64,000 nucleotides of DNA, taken from Bifidobacterium imperatoris. GTDB taxonomy: Bacteria; Actinomycetota; Actinomycetes; Actinomycetales; Bifidobacteriaceae. Each line of letters begins with the position of its first letter. The stretch's first letter is position 1. The stretch is from positions 48,366 through 112,365 of the forward strand of contig NZ_NMWV01000001.1 in the NCBI RefSeq assembly GCF_002860405.1. The letters run 5' to 3'. The notes beneath the pieces were generated by a model. That model had not been told where the DNA came from and made no database searches. It was given only the letters and a program-made list of their open reading frames with translations. Of this stretch, positions 57,620 through 64,000 are shown one piece after another. The translations under genes and the position numbers were made by a program.

Positions 57620-58009
57620 TTACAGGATGAAGGAGACGATGAGGAGAACTAAGGAAAGGGCTGGTAGCGTGAACTGTTTGACGGCGGCCGCGCGCTTGTC
57701 TGGGCTGCCGGTGAACAACACCAGCGCGGCAAGCACCATGGATGCTGTGCCGGCTGCCATCAGTGTGCTGCCAATGGTTTGTTGACCGAACAGGATGATT
57801 ACTGCGCCGACTGCAGCCATGATGCCGAGGAAGAGGTTGTAGAAGCCCTGGTTGTAGGCCATCTCCTTGGTTGCTTCGGCTTCTTCGATTGAGGTGATGG
57901 AGAAGGTTTTCATGGTGCTCGGTTCAGTCCACCGGAATGATTCCAGAACAAAAATCAGGACATGCAACAGGCCTGCCAGTACAGCGAAAACACATGATGC
58001 GATAAGCAT
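57620..58009 (-). CDS. DUF1304 family membrane protein
   Basis: A 129-residue protein with four membrane helices (MLIASCVFAVLAGLLHVLIF, GFYNLFLGIMAAVGAVIILF, AGTASMVLAALVLFTGS, LPALSLVLLIVSFIL) and the family motif ESFRW near residue 24 followed by AYNQGFYNLFL. DUF1304 proteins are small integral membrane proteins of unknown role. AAAGGG lies 5 bases upstream of the ATG. It follows the PIN gene on the same strand with 40 bases between. Confidence 0.88.
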   Translation of the reverse strand: MLIASCVFAVLAGLLHVLIFVLESFRWTEPSTMKTFSITSIEEAEATKEMAYNQGFYNLFLGIMAAVGAVIILFGQQTIGSTLMAAGTASMVLAALVLFTGSPDKRAAAVKQFTLPALSLVLLIVSFIL

Positions 58010-58049
58010 AAAATACCCTTTCCTCTCTCAAACTTGGGACGGCTAGAGT

Positions 58050-58691
58050 CTAGCAATGAAATGGTGGTTGCGCCATGCCGTCTATGAGCTTGGCGAACAT
58101 CGGGCATTGTGCGCGCCTAAGGTCCGATACCATGCGTGAATATGGCGTTGCATTGGTGGAGACATACCGTTCGAACTGGTAGTTCAGCGCTTTTAACAAT
58201 GTGGAATTATCTTCGGCAAGAGAGCACAGAAACATGTCTGCGGTCATGACCTCGTAGCCCAATTCTGCTCGTTGAACGTCGCTGAGCCATCCATAGAGTT
58301 TCCTGTCGTTGGTCACTAGGCAGCTGCATTCGTTGCATACCATTATCGAATGTAGGAACATATCGCCGCGGTCGGAACCTATGAAACTATCGCGAGTAAG
58401 ACGACGATCTGTACGTGGAGTAAGTTCCGCAATGTTTTTGAGCAATAATGGGAGTGCGTTGTTCTCCTTTTCCGGGATTTTCCATTGCCTGTTTTTGCCA
58501 TACTTTTCTCTGCGTATTCGCGCTAACACTATGCTGGTTTCGCCGGCAAGCTGACGACTGGTATAAGGTTCGAATGGAGCGTCTTCACGGTAGAAGGCGT
58601 AGATCCATTTGCGTACAGTGGAGTTGACGAGAATATTGGTATCGAGCAAAACTCGGCGTATGCAGTCGCCATGCTTGCCGTAGTCAATCAC
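58050..58691 (-). CDS. PIN-domain nuclease (PIN_3-like), likely toxin
   Basis: A 213-residue PIN protein. All four expected acidic residues are present: Asp17 in VLLDTNILV, Glu51 in LAGETSIVL, Asp107 and Asp110 in GSDRGDMFLH, and Asp129 in VTNDRKLYGW. It should therefore be an active metal-dependent RNase. GTG at 58691 is chosen: it overlaps the previous stop as GTGA and has AAAGG 8 bases upstream; the longer GTG at 58700 has its AAAGG directly attached. The C-terminal 60 residues (ALNYQFERYVSTNATPYSRM) form an extra segment. It is the last gene of a three-gene coupled operon behind a HTH protein that looks like its antitoxin. Confidence 0.82.
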   Translation of the reverse strand: MIDYGKHGDCIRRVLLDTNILVNSTVRKWIYAFYREDAPFEPYTSRQLAGETSIVLARIRREKYGKNRQWKIPEKENNALPLLLKNIAELTPRTDRRLTRDSFIGSDRGDMFLHSIMVCNECSCLVTNDRKLYGWLSDVQRAELGYEVMTADMFLCSLAEDNSTLLKALNYQFERYVSTNATPYSRMVSDLRRAQCPMFAKLIDGMAQPPFHC

Positions 58692-59044
58692 AATCCCCAC
58701 CTTTCCAACAATTCGTCAAGCTCATCCAGTGCCTCGAGCTTGTTGTGCCGAAGCTGTTTCTGCAGAAGCAGTACTTCTTCTTGCGGATAGAGCTTTTGGT
58801 TGTCATGCATAATGAGAGGAACGTTTCGTTCCTTTAAGCCAGTCTGAATAGTTTCGCTCTGCAGACCAGTCATTTCGATAGCCTCATCGAGACTGATTAG
58901 GGGAGAAGAGCTCGAATTCGAGGTTTGAGTCTCGTTACGGTGAGCAGTCTTGCTGCTGCGAATGGCATTGATATAGGTGCCGATGGCAAAGCCCATGATT
59001 ACCGGTAGCGAGAACGCATATACGTACAGTAGTGAACGCTTCAT
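58688..59044 (-). CDS. Membrane-anchored MerR/Xis-type HTH protein, likely antitoxin of the PIN nuclease
   Basis: A 118-residue protein. Residues 5-27 (LLYVYAFSLPVIMGFAIGTY) form a membrane helix. After a Ser/Asn-rich linker, residues 50-95 (ISLDEAIEMTGLQSETIQTG, LKERNVPLIMHDNQKLYPQE) form an excisionase-like winged HTH. The tail (ALDELDELLERWGL) looks like the PIN-binding helix of Xis/PIN toxin-antitoxin antitoxins. ATG overlaps the methyltransferase stop (ATGA) and its stop overlaps the PIN start (GTGA). AGGAG lies just upstream. A membrane anchor on such an antitoxin is unusual. The DNA it binds is unknown. Confidence 0.75.
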   Translation of the reverse strand: MKRSLLYVYAFSLPVIMGFAIGTYINAIRSSKTAHRNETQTSNSSSSPLISLDEAIEMTGLQSETIQTGLKERNVPLIMHDNQKLYPQEEVLLLQKQLRHNKLEALDELDELLERWGL

Positions 59045-61302
59045 TGCTCCTGATCGCTCCTTGACTGTTTGCGGGTATTCATGCCGATAGCTGCACCGTA
59101 TCGAATGGCGCTAGTCACCGTACTGAGTTGACTACGGTATAGTTCCGCGCTCTGCTGTAGTGTTTCCACGGCGCGCGCATAGGCGACTACACGGTTCTGC
59201 TGATCCAAAGGCAATGCGGGAATCTCCAGTTGAGCCGGGCGAATGCCTTTAACAAATATGGAAGGTGTCTGCCGGTCGCGGTTCCAAGTACCTTCTGCCA
59301 TCAATGCCACATATTGAGGATTCCAGCGCTCCTCGTCCATCAGTCTGACGATGTGCACATTTTTATGTACGCGGTGTCCGCCGGACTCATCCACCACAGC
59401 TTTGGCAAGTTCGCCGGAAATCAGCAGAATATCATTCGTTGCAGTAATTCTGCTACCTTCTTCAGAATCCTGCGTTGAATCCAACTCTCGCAGTTGATGA
59501 GCGCTCACATCGTCTGGAGTGACCACATCTTCCGGCGTAACTTGTTCGTGCAACGCATACCCTGATTTGCGCTCTGGCTTATAGTCCCCTTGCTTTATCG
59601 TGGCGATGTTTCCCAAGCGGACAGTGGTAATATCACGGCAATCCAAACCCTGTGCGTCGAACTGTCGTAAAGTTTCAAAAGCTTTGGATGCCAGAACGTT
59701 CATAGGTGTCAGAGCATTCTGCTGCTGCGTATAAGTAAGTTCGATTTCGTCCGGGTTCTGTTTGTCTGCGTCGAGCCATTGCGATGGCGACAAAGTGACC
59801 TGTGGATCGCCTAACAATTCAATCGAACGAACAGTTCGAGCTATAAGAGGGCGTGTGGGAAGCAAAGAACCGTGCGCGAACCATTTCAGTGCCTGTTCCA
59901 TCCATTCGATTGGTTTATCCTGCACACCATATGCATCACTTTCCACAGTCATGCTGACCATGCTCACCGTATCGCGGGTCTTGTTCGGAGGAGTCAGCAC
60001 CCAGAGGAACGTAGGAATTGCCGTATTGACATACAGATTGGAAGGCAATGCAATAATCGCCTCTACGCATCCTGCGGCAATTAGAGCACGCCGCACATCG
60101 GTTTCGGAACCTGTTCTGAACAATGGGCCTCCAGAGGTTACGACAAATGCGCGCCCGACGTCGGAAAGATGTGCGAGCGCATCCTGCACCCATGCCAAAG
60201 CTGAATCGTTTTTCGTGGGCATGCCATATCGCCAACGCAGATCCATGTCATTCGGCTCCCATCGCAGGGCGAACGGTGTCTCCAATACAACGACATCCGC
60301 TCGGGTGCGAGGAGAAGGATCCTGTACAAGGCAGTCTTGCGTATGGATATCGAGCGAAATGCCTGTGAGATTGGCAAGAAGGAATCGGCGTGCGGCAATG
60401 GTCGATGTGCGAATGTTGATATCGGCGCAATGGAATTCGACGATGCGCTCGCTATTGCTTTGTTGATTATCTCCGACTGCAGGCTGCTGCGTGTTGGTGT
60501 CTTTGTCTATGATGTTGCCTAATTGAAGCAGACTTTCAAGGATGCCGCATGCGGGATCGTATGCGATGATGGATTGTTTGCCGGATTCATGTTTGTTGAT
60601 GTGCGCAGCGGCAAGTTTGGCTAGCAAAACCGATACGCGTGATTTCGGGCATCCGAATTCACCGTTCATACGTCCTTGGCTGATGATGGTGCGTTCAAGC
60701 ATCATTGAGACGAGCTGATTCATTTTGTCGGAGCCAAGGGCGAAGAGATTGTTTGCGAAATGAAGCAGTTCAGCTAATTCGTCTGGTTGCAACTGTTCGA
60801 TTTCGGATGGAGGCGTTAGGGCAAGGCGGGCTGCGGCGGTGGAGTTGCCGTCGTATGCGTTGAGCAAGGAGTTGACCAGTTGCTGGCATGCATCCGTATA
60901 TGATTGCTCGGTGTCGACCTTGGAAAGAAATGCTTGCCATTCGGTTTCGCAATGGAAACTGTTGGCTGTGCTGCGAACGCAAAGAGCCCACAGCAGCAGC
61001 GACATCATTGCCATTGGGTCAGCCTGATTGCGCCAGCGGTCGAAGAACGACCAGGCTGCTTGTTCCATGCGAGTGTCTTCGAATGCGATGTTATTGCTGG
61101 TGAGCCATGCGGCCACCTCGTCGTAGTCGAACAGAGGGCGACCGTCTTTGGAGTCCACGGGCTTCGGAAAGTTCTTGTTTTCTCGATTGCGCCAGTTCGA
61201 TACTGCGGATGGGCGTACGCCGGCCATACGGGCAATATCGGCGGAGGAGAGCGTGTTCTCGGTGAATGACCACTTCGCAGGCTTGTCGTGTTCCATATCC
61301 AC
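59041..61302 (-). CDS. HTH - N6-adenine methyltransferase-like - TRD fusion with atypical motif IV
   Basis: A 753-residue protein. Residues about 15-70 are a HTH region (ADIARMAGVRPSAVSNWRNR, GRPLFDYDEVAAWL). About 130-480 follows the HsdM plan: SAM-binding motif I is YDPACGILESLLQL (near 248), and motif IV, normally (N/D)PP(F/Y), reads ETPF in DVVVLETPFALRW (near 341). About 560-740 is a single HsdS-like target-recognition domain (VRLGNIATIKQGDYKPER, IPALPLDQQNRVVAYARAVE). GTG at 61302 has AGGAG 5 bases upstream; ATG at 61296 is possible. No restriction subunit is in the window. Catalysis may be lost, leaving a sequence-specific binder, or changed. Confidence 0.82.
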   Translation of the reverse strand: MDMEHDKPAKWSFTENTLSSADIARMAGVRPSAVSNWRNRENKNFPKPVDSKDGRPLFDYDEVAAWLTSNNIAFEDTRMEQAAWSFFDRWRNQADPMAMMSLLLWALCVRSTANSFHCETEWQAFLSKVDTEQSYTDACQQLVNSLLNAYDGNSTAAARLALTPPSEIEQLQPDELAELLHFANNLFALGSDKMNQLVSMMLERTIISQGRMNGEFGCPKSRVSVLLAKLAAAHINKHESGKQSIIAYDPACGILESLLQLGNIIDKDTNTQQPAVGDNQQSNSERIVEFHCADINIRTSTIAARRFLLANLTGISLDIHTQDCLVQDPSPRTRADVVVLETPFALRWEPNDMDLRWRYGMPTKNDSALAWVQDALAHLSDVGRAFVVTSGGPLFRTGSETDVRRALIAAGCVEAIIALPSNLYVNTAIPTFLWVLTPPNKTRDTVSMVSMTVESDAYGVQDKPIEWMEQALKWFAHGSLLPTRPLIARTVRSIELLGDPQVTLSPSQWLDADKQNPDEIELTYTQQQNALTPMNVLASKAFETLRQFDAQGLDCRDITTVRLGNIATIKQGDYKPERKSGYALHEQVTPEDVVTPDDVSAHQLRELDSTQDSEEGSRITATNDILLISGELAKAVVDESGGHRVHKNVHIVRLMDEERWNPQYVALMAEGTWNRDRQTPSIFVKGIRPAQLEIPALPLDQQNRVVAYARAVETLQQSAELYRSQLSTVTSAIRYGAAIGMNTRKQSRSDQEQ

Positions 61303-61384
61303 TGTGGCTCCTATGTTGTCGTGCTCTGTGTGACCCTATTCACAGGTTATGATGTGAGTATATAACCGAAGTTTCAAAAAAACA

Positions 61385-61405
61385 TATGTGAATGTGGTTC
61401 ACATA
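61385..61405. promoter_or_regulatory. Dyad in the divergent accessory intergenic region
   Basis: TATGTGAA-TGTGG-TTCACATA (8-5-8) lies in an A/T-rich stretch about 85 bases upstream of the methyltransferase-like gene. It is a likely operator, perhaps for a HTH protein of one of the two flanking operons. Confidence 0.6.
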
Positions 61406-61463
61406 CATGTTTAATGTGTGATAGTATTTGGAATTGGTGGGCATGACAAAGCTCTCCTTAGGG

Positions 61464-61501
61464 TAAAAAGAAGGTCGGCGCGGTGTATTGCCGCGCCGAC
61501 C
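61464..61501 (-). terminator. Minus-strand terminator or structured leader in the divergent gap
   Basis: A perfect 11-bp GC-rich stem, GGTCGGCGCGG (61473-61483) with CCGCGCCGACC (61491-61501). Read on the minus strand it is followed by TTCTTTTT, the form of an intrinsic terminator, so it would block transcription coming from the right before the methyltransferase operon. On the plus strand it would be a 5' leader hairpin for the gene at 61571. Confidence 0.7.
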
Positions 61502-61570
61502 TCGAACTCATGTTTTAGGGCGTAGTGTGCTTGTTAAGCGCAGTATTGCAAGTTCAGAGAGGAGCCGCCT

Positions 61571-62233
61571 ATGGCCAATAGTCGAAACAACGGGAACAAC
61601 AATAACGGTAATGATGAGCTGACGAAGATGTTGCGAGCCATTCCGAAACCCATCGGGAAAGCGCTGTGGAAGGCGACTGATGTGATGGGGATTGTTGTAG
61701 ATCCCATAATGAAACGGTACCGTGATACTTGCGCGGAATGGTATCGGATTCAACAGCTGAGAACCAATGGTTTTACCGACGAAGACGTCTGGGGTGTGGG
61801 GCGCAAGGAAAGTCTGCGTATGTCGAAAATGCTCGCCGCAATGGAAAAGCGATGCATGGGAAGCCCGCGGGGGTATGACGATAAATCCCGGTGGTTGATA
61901 CAACGCGATGATGCGGATTTGGAACGATGGCTGGATTCTGAACCGGGATGGGCGCTCTTGGAGCGGATGGATAAGCCGCGATTTTACAAAGAACGCTTGT
62001 CGGTGCGAGAGCTTGGAATCGCTTACTGCGCATGGCGTGAGGATTTAGAGTACGCGTCCAATGTGCTTGCGTTAGCGGATAAATGGCTTCCATATGGAGT
62101 GGATTCGCGTTACCGCGAATACTGCCGGGTCTTTGGCATGAAAGAAGCCGAGAAGATTTCCAACCGCATTCGCGCCGAAGCGCAGCGCGCCTGGCATTGG
62201 ATTGCCGACAACATTTACGATTTATGGGCCTAG
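61571..62233 (+). CDS. Unknown protein
   Basis: A 220-residue hydrophilic protein I do not recognise. An Asn/Gly-rich N-terminus (NSRNNGNNNNGND) is followed by mostly helical sequence rich in Trp, Arg and Glu (MKRYRDTCAEWYRIQQLRTN, LEYASNVLALADKWLP, AQRAWHWIADNIYDLWA). No membrane segment or signal peptide is visible. GAGAGGAG lies 7 bases before the ATG. It is followed after 18 bases by the DUF2442-XRE gene on the same strand, so they probably form an operon, divergent from the methyltransferase/PIN operon. Confidence 0.75.
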   Translation: MANSRNNGNNNNGNDELTKMLRAIPKPIGKALWKATDVMGIVVDPIMKRYRDTCAEWYRIQQLRTNGFTDEDVWGVGRKESLRMSKMLAAMEKRCMGSPRGYDDKSRWLIQRDDADLERWLDSEPGWALLERMDKPRFYKERLSVRELGIAYCAWREDLEYASNVLALADKWLPYGVDSRYREYCRVFGMKEAEKISNRIRAEAQRAWHWIADNIYDLWA

Positions 62234-62251
62234 TGGAATTGAGGTGTGATT

Positions 62252-63313
62252 ATGGCAGATAACGTGATTGTTCAAGTACCGGTCGATGTGATGACTTGGT
62301 ATCGAGCCAATAAAGCAATGCTCATGAAGGGCACGACTTTGGAAAGCAAGCTACGTGAGTATATGCATTATCTTGCGAAGCAGAGTCGTGATTATGTGCA
62401 GGCGTCTGAAAACCCTTCTGAAAGGTTGGATCCGAAACCCCCGAAGCGCTCCGGTGTGCGGTGCTATGACAAATATGCGCATAGGGTGATTGACACTAGT
62501 GAGATTTGGTCAGGCGGAACTCCTGAAGTGGTCGAAGCGCTCCCGTTGGAAGACTATTGGATCGAAGTGCGATTCAATGACGGGCGTCATGGTGTATTCA
62601 ACATGCAGCCATATCTGGGACGTCCTGCATTCGCAAAACTTAAGGATGTGGAAGTTTTCAATCAATTATTTATTCGCGACGGTGTGGTGTGCTGGTCTGA
62701 AGATCTCGATATCGCAACGGAACGCATGTGGACAGATTGCGAACCTGTAATTGAGCACTGGACGTATCCGGAAGATTGGCCGAAGGTGGGCGATAAAGGC
62801 CCCGATGGCTCTCCGATTGTATTTGTAACAGATAAAGGCTTCCCTGTTGCGGACAAGCTAGAGGACAAGTGGGGCGAAGAAGCAGACCGCGCTGAATGGA
62901 TGTTTGAACCTGGAGCTCCGTTGCTTCCTGGTCCGATGCCTTCCTCGGATGAACTTGAACGCATGGATCAGGAAGAACGAAAGAAGAAGGCTGGGAACCC
63001 AGGGACTGAGATTGAACAGTTGAGGAAAGACTCTACTCGGTTTGGCAGAGAGTCGGATTCCTTGGCAAGCCGTAATTTTGCACAACAGCAGCAGATATGC
63101 AAGCTCCTGCTCTCTATGCGTAAGCATGCGGATGTCAGCTTGGAGGAGATGTCAAAACGCACTGGCATCTCGGCCTCAGAGTTGTGGAAGGCTGAAGACG
63201 GTTCTAGCAGGGCCAGTTTGCTTGACTATTTGGCTGACTACTGCACCGCGCTCGGCAAGACCTTCACCATCAGCTTTGATGATTGCGAGGAAGCTGGCAA
63301 AGAGCGCAACTAG
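62252..63313 (+). CDS. DUF2442 - XRE HTH fusion protein
   Basis: A 353-residue protein with two recognisable parts. About residues 90-160 match DUF2442 (PLEDYWIEVRFNDGRHGVFN, KDVEVFNQLFIRDGVVCWSE). About 285-345 is a XRE-type HTH (SLEEMSKRTGISASELWKAE, LLDYLADYCTALGKTFTISF). The first 80 residues (VPVDVMTWYRANKAMLMKGT) are of unknown fold, and the region between is acidic. DUF2442 proteins commonly pair with small partners in toxin-antitoxin-like loci (family knowledge), and a XRE domain suggests self-regulation. ATG at 62252 has GAGG near; GTG at 62246 is possible. Confidence 0.75.
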   Translation: MADNVIVQVPVDVMTWYRANKAMLMKGTTLESKLREYMHYLAKQSRDYVQASENPSERLDPKPPKRSGVRCYDKYAHRVIDTSEIWSGGTPEVVEALPLEDYWIEVRFNDGRHGVFNMQPYLGRPAFAKLKDVEVFNQLFIRDGVVCWSEDLDIATERMWTDCEPVIEHWTYPEDWPKVGDKGPDGSPIVFVTDKGFPVADKLEDKWGEEADRAEWMFEPGAPLLPGPMPSSDELERMDQEERKKKAGNPGTEIEQLRKDSTRFGRESDSLASRNFAQQQQICKLLLSMRKHADVSLEEMSKRTGISASELWKAEDGSSRASLLDYLADYCTALGKTFTISFDDCEEAGKERN

Positions 63314-63340
63314 TGGTTATTGAGCTCTACGAGGCCTTAA

Positions 63341-63387
63341 AGTGCTGGGATTGGTGTGCTTCCAAACATACCGATCCCAGTACTTTT
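63341..63387 (+). terminator. Terminator after the DUF2442-XRE gene
   Basis: An 18-bp stem with a few G-T or mismatched positions (63341-63358 with 63367-63384; core CTGGGAT/ATCCCAG), then TTTTC. Confidence 0.82.
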
Positions 63388-63457
63388 CTTCTGATAGTCG
63401 GAATGGCACTACTTTTTGATTGTCATCCACGTTTTTGAGTACTGCTACAACCGATAT

Positions 63458-63709
63458 TTACGCCAGTTTGAGATACATGCTATCGTTGCCGGGAATTGGT
63501 CTGAATCCGAAATGCTCATAGAATGATCGGGCGCTGTCATTATAGGGGTCAACGATTATGGCTCGTGAGCCAAGTTGTTGGCTGATGGCGCGAGCTCGGA
63601 TGATGGCATCCTGTAGCAGTTTCCATCCCAATCCCTCTCCTTGAAATCGCACGTCGACGCCAAGCATACCAATAAGAATCGCGGGGATTCGATCGGCGAC
63701 GTGCCTCAC
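63458..63709 (-). pseudogene. C-terminal part of a GNAT acetyltransferase, cut at a likely mobile-element boundary
   Basis: 83 residues from ADRIPAILIGMLGVDVRFQG, EGLGWKLLQDAIIRARAISQ to ARSFYEHFGFRPIPG match the C-terminal half of TacT/AtaT-type GNAT proteins, including the acetyl-CoA motif QGEGLGWKLL. The N-terminal half expected to the right is missing: sequence past about 63710 belongs to the transposase region. GTG at 63709 is only the first in-frame start left. It was therefore probably a GNAT toxin or enzyme broken by the mobile element. Confidence 0.72.
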
Positions 63710-63787
63710 GTTTTTTGAGCGCGTAGGGTGTGGTGGTGCCTCATCGGGAATGAGCGCGAACGGTATCGGTCCTGTTTGGCTTGTCTT

Positions 63788-64000
63788 ATGGAAGACAGGA
63801 TCAGCATGGCGACGAAGCGGCAGGTCACCCTGAGATTCAGGGATGAATACATGAAGGCGTCGAAGAAGGACAAGGGACGCATCCTCGATGAGATGTGCTC
63901 CGTGCTGGGAATCGGCAGGAGCACCGCGAGACGCAGACTCACGGAAGCCGGGCGCGGCAGGCCGTCGATGTCGCCCGCGGAGCGGCCGAAGCGGTATTCG
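63788..64000 (+). mobile_element. 5' end of a transposase/integrase-type gene (cut by the window end)
   Basis: 71 codons from ATG at 63788 (MEDRISMATKRQVTLRFRDE) and still open at the edge. The early part is basic with a likely HTH (DEMCSVLGIGRSTARRRLTE), as at the N-terminus of integrase-core transposases in actinobacteria. Its position directly beside the broken GNAT gene supports an insertion sequence whose left end lies near 63710-63750. The IS family cannot be told from this fragment; terminal inverted repeats would need the sequence past the window. Confidence 0.62.

Noticed and set aside
59041..61302. A complete type I restriction-modification system
   Set aside because: No HsdR gene is present, the TRD is fused and single, and the catalytic motif is degenerate.
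61473..61501. tRNA or attachment-site remnant
   Set aside because: Only a simple hairpin is visible; there is no cloverleaf, no T-loop sequence and no integrase nearby. I found no tRNA gene anywhere in the window.

Overview
The window looks like chromosome of a Bifidobacterium (Actinobacteria). The support is the gene content and order: clgR-DUF3046-recA-recX followed by an RNase P RNA, miaB-miaA, pgsA-cinA, a TTG-started primary sigma factor next to a ParE/GyrB gene, PASTA kinase pknB, an Lhr helicase, an actinobacterial SOS box (CGAAC-N4-GTTCG), GC-rich codon use, and many sugar-uptake and LacI-type genes. The species cannot be fixed from the sequence alone; the GH115-like cluster would suit a plant-glycan user.

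Layout. 1-1973: 3' part of aconitase. 2.0-3.0 kb: an AT-richer RelB/DinJ-like plus PIN toxin-antitoxin pair with a perfect palindromic operator. 3.0-9.5 kb: acetyltransferase, NarL-type two-component system, Ltp-domain surface protein, Bax1-I membrane protein, DMT exporter and a small alarmone synthetase. 9.6-21 kb: housekeeping block (miaB, miaA, a Fic protein with a degenerate active site, ftsK, pgsA, cinA, clgR, DUF3046, recA, recX, rnpB). 21-26 kb: a winged-helix/membrane-protein pair with a double palindromic operator, hpf and secA. 26.3-37.1 kb: a sugar locus with an unusual LacI regulator fused to a solute-binding-protein domain, a GH115-like intracellular glycosidase, a GPH-type symporter, trpD, and a three-gene ABC importer. 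The two promoter regions of this locus share sequence motifs. 37.1-50 kb: a 21-bp repeat cluster, plsC-like, pknB, polyprenyl synthase, a DUF4192-like gene, rpoD, parE, an MFS carrier and ribokinase. 50-56 kb: Lhr helicase and an iron alcohol dehydrogenase.

56.3-64 kb is accessory and the most interesting part. It holds a zinc-ribbon/HicB-like/Vsr-fold fusion protein and a tightly overlapping three-gene minus-strand operon. That operon encodes a HTH-N6-methyltransferase-like-TRD protein whose catalytic motif IV reads ETPF, a membrane-anchored MerR/Xis-type HTH protein, and a PIN nuclease with intact acidic residues. A divergent two-gene operon follows (unknown protein plus a DUF2442-XRE fusion), then an acetyltransferase remnant beside the start of a transposase gene. 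I read the three-gene operon as a PIN toxin-antitoxin pair tied to a DNA-modification-like recognition protein, possibly a defence system; that functional reading is inference.

All calls rest on reading motifs by eye. No searches, alignments or structure predictions were run.
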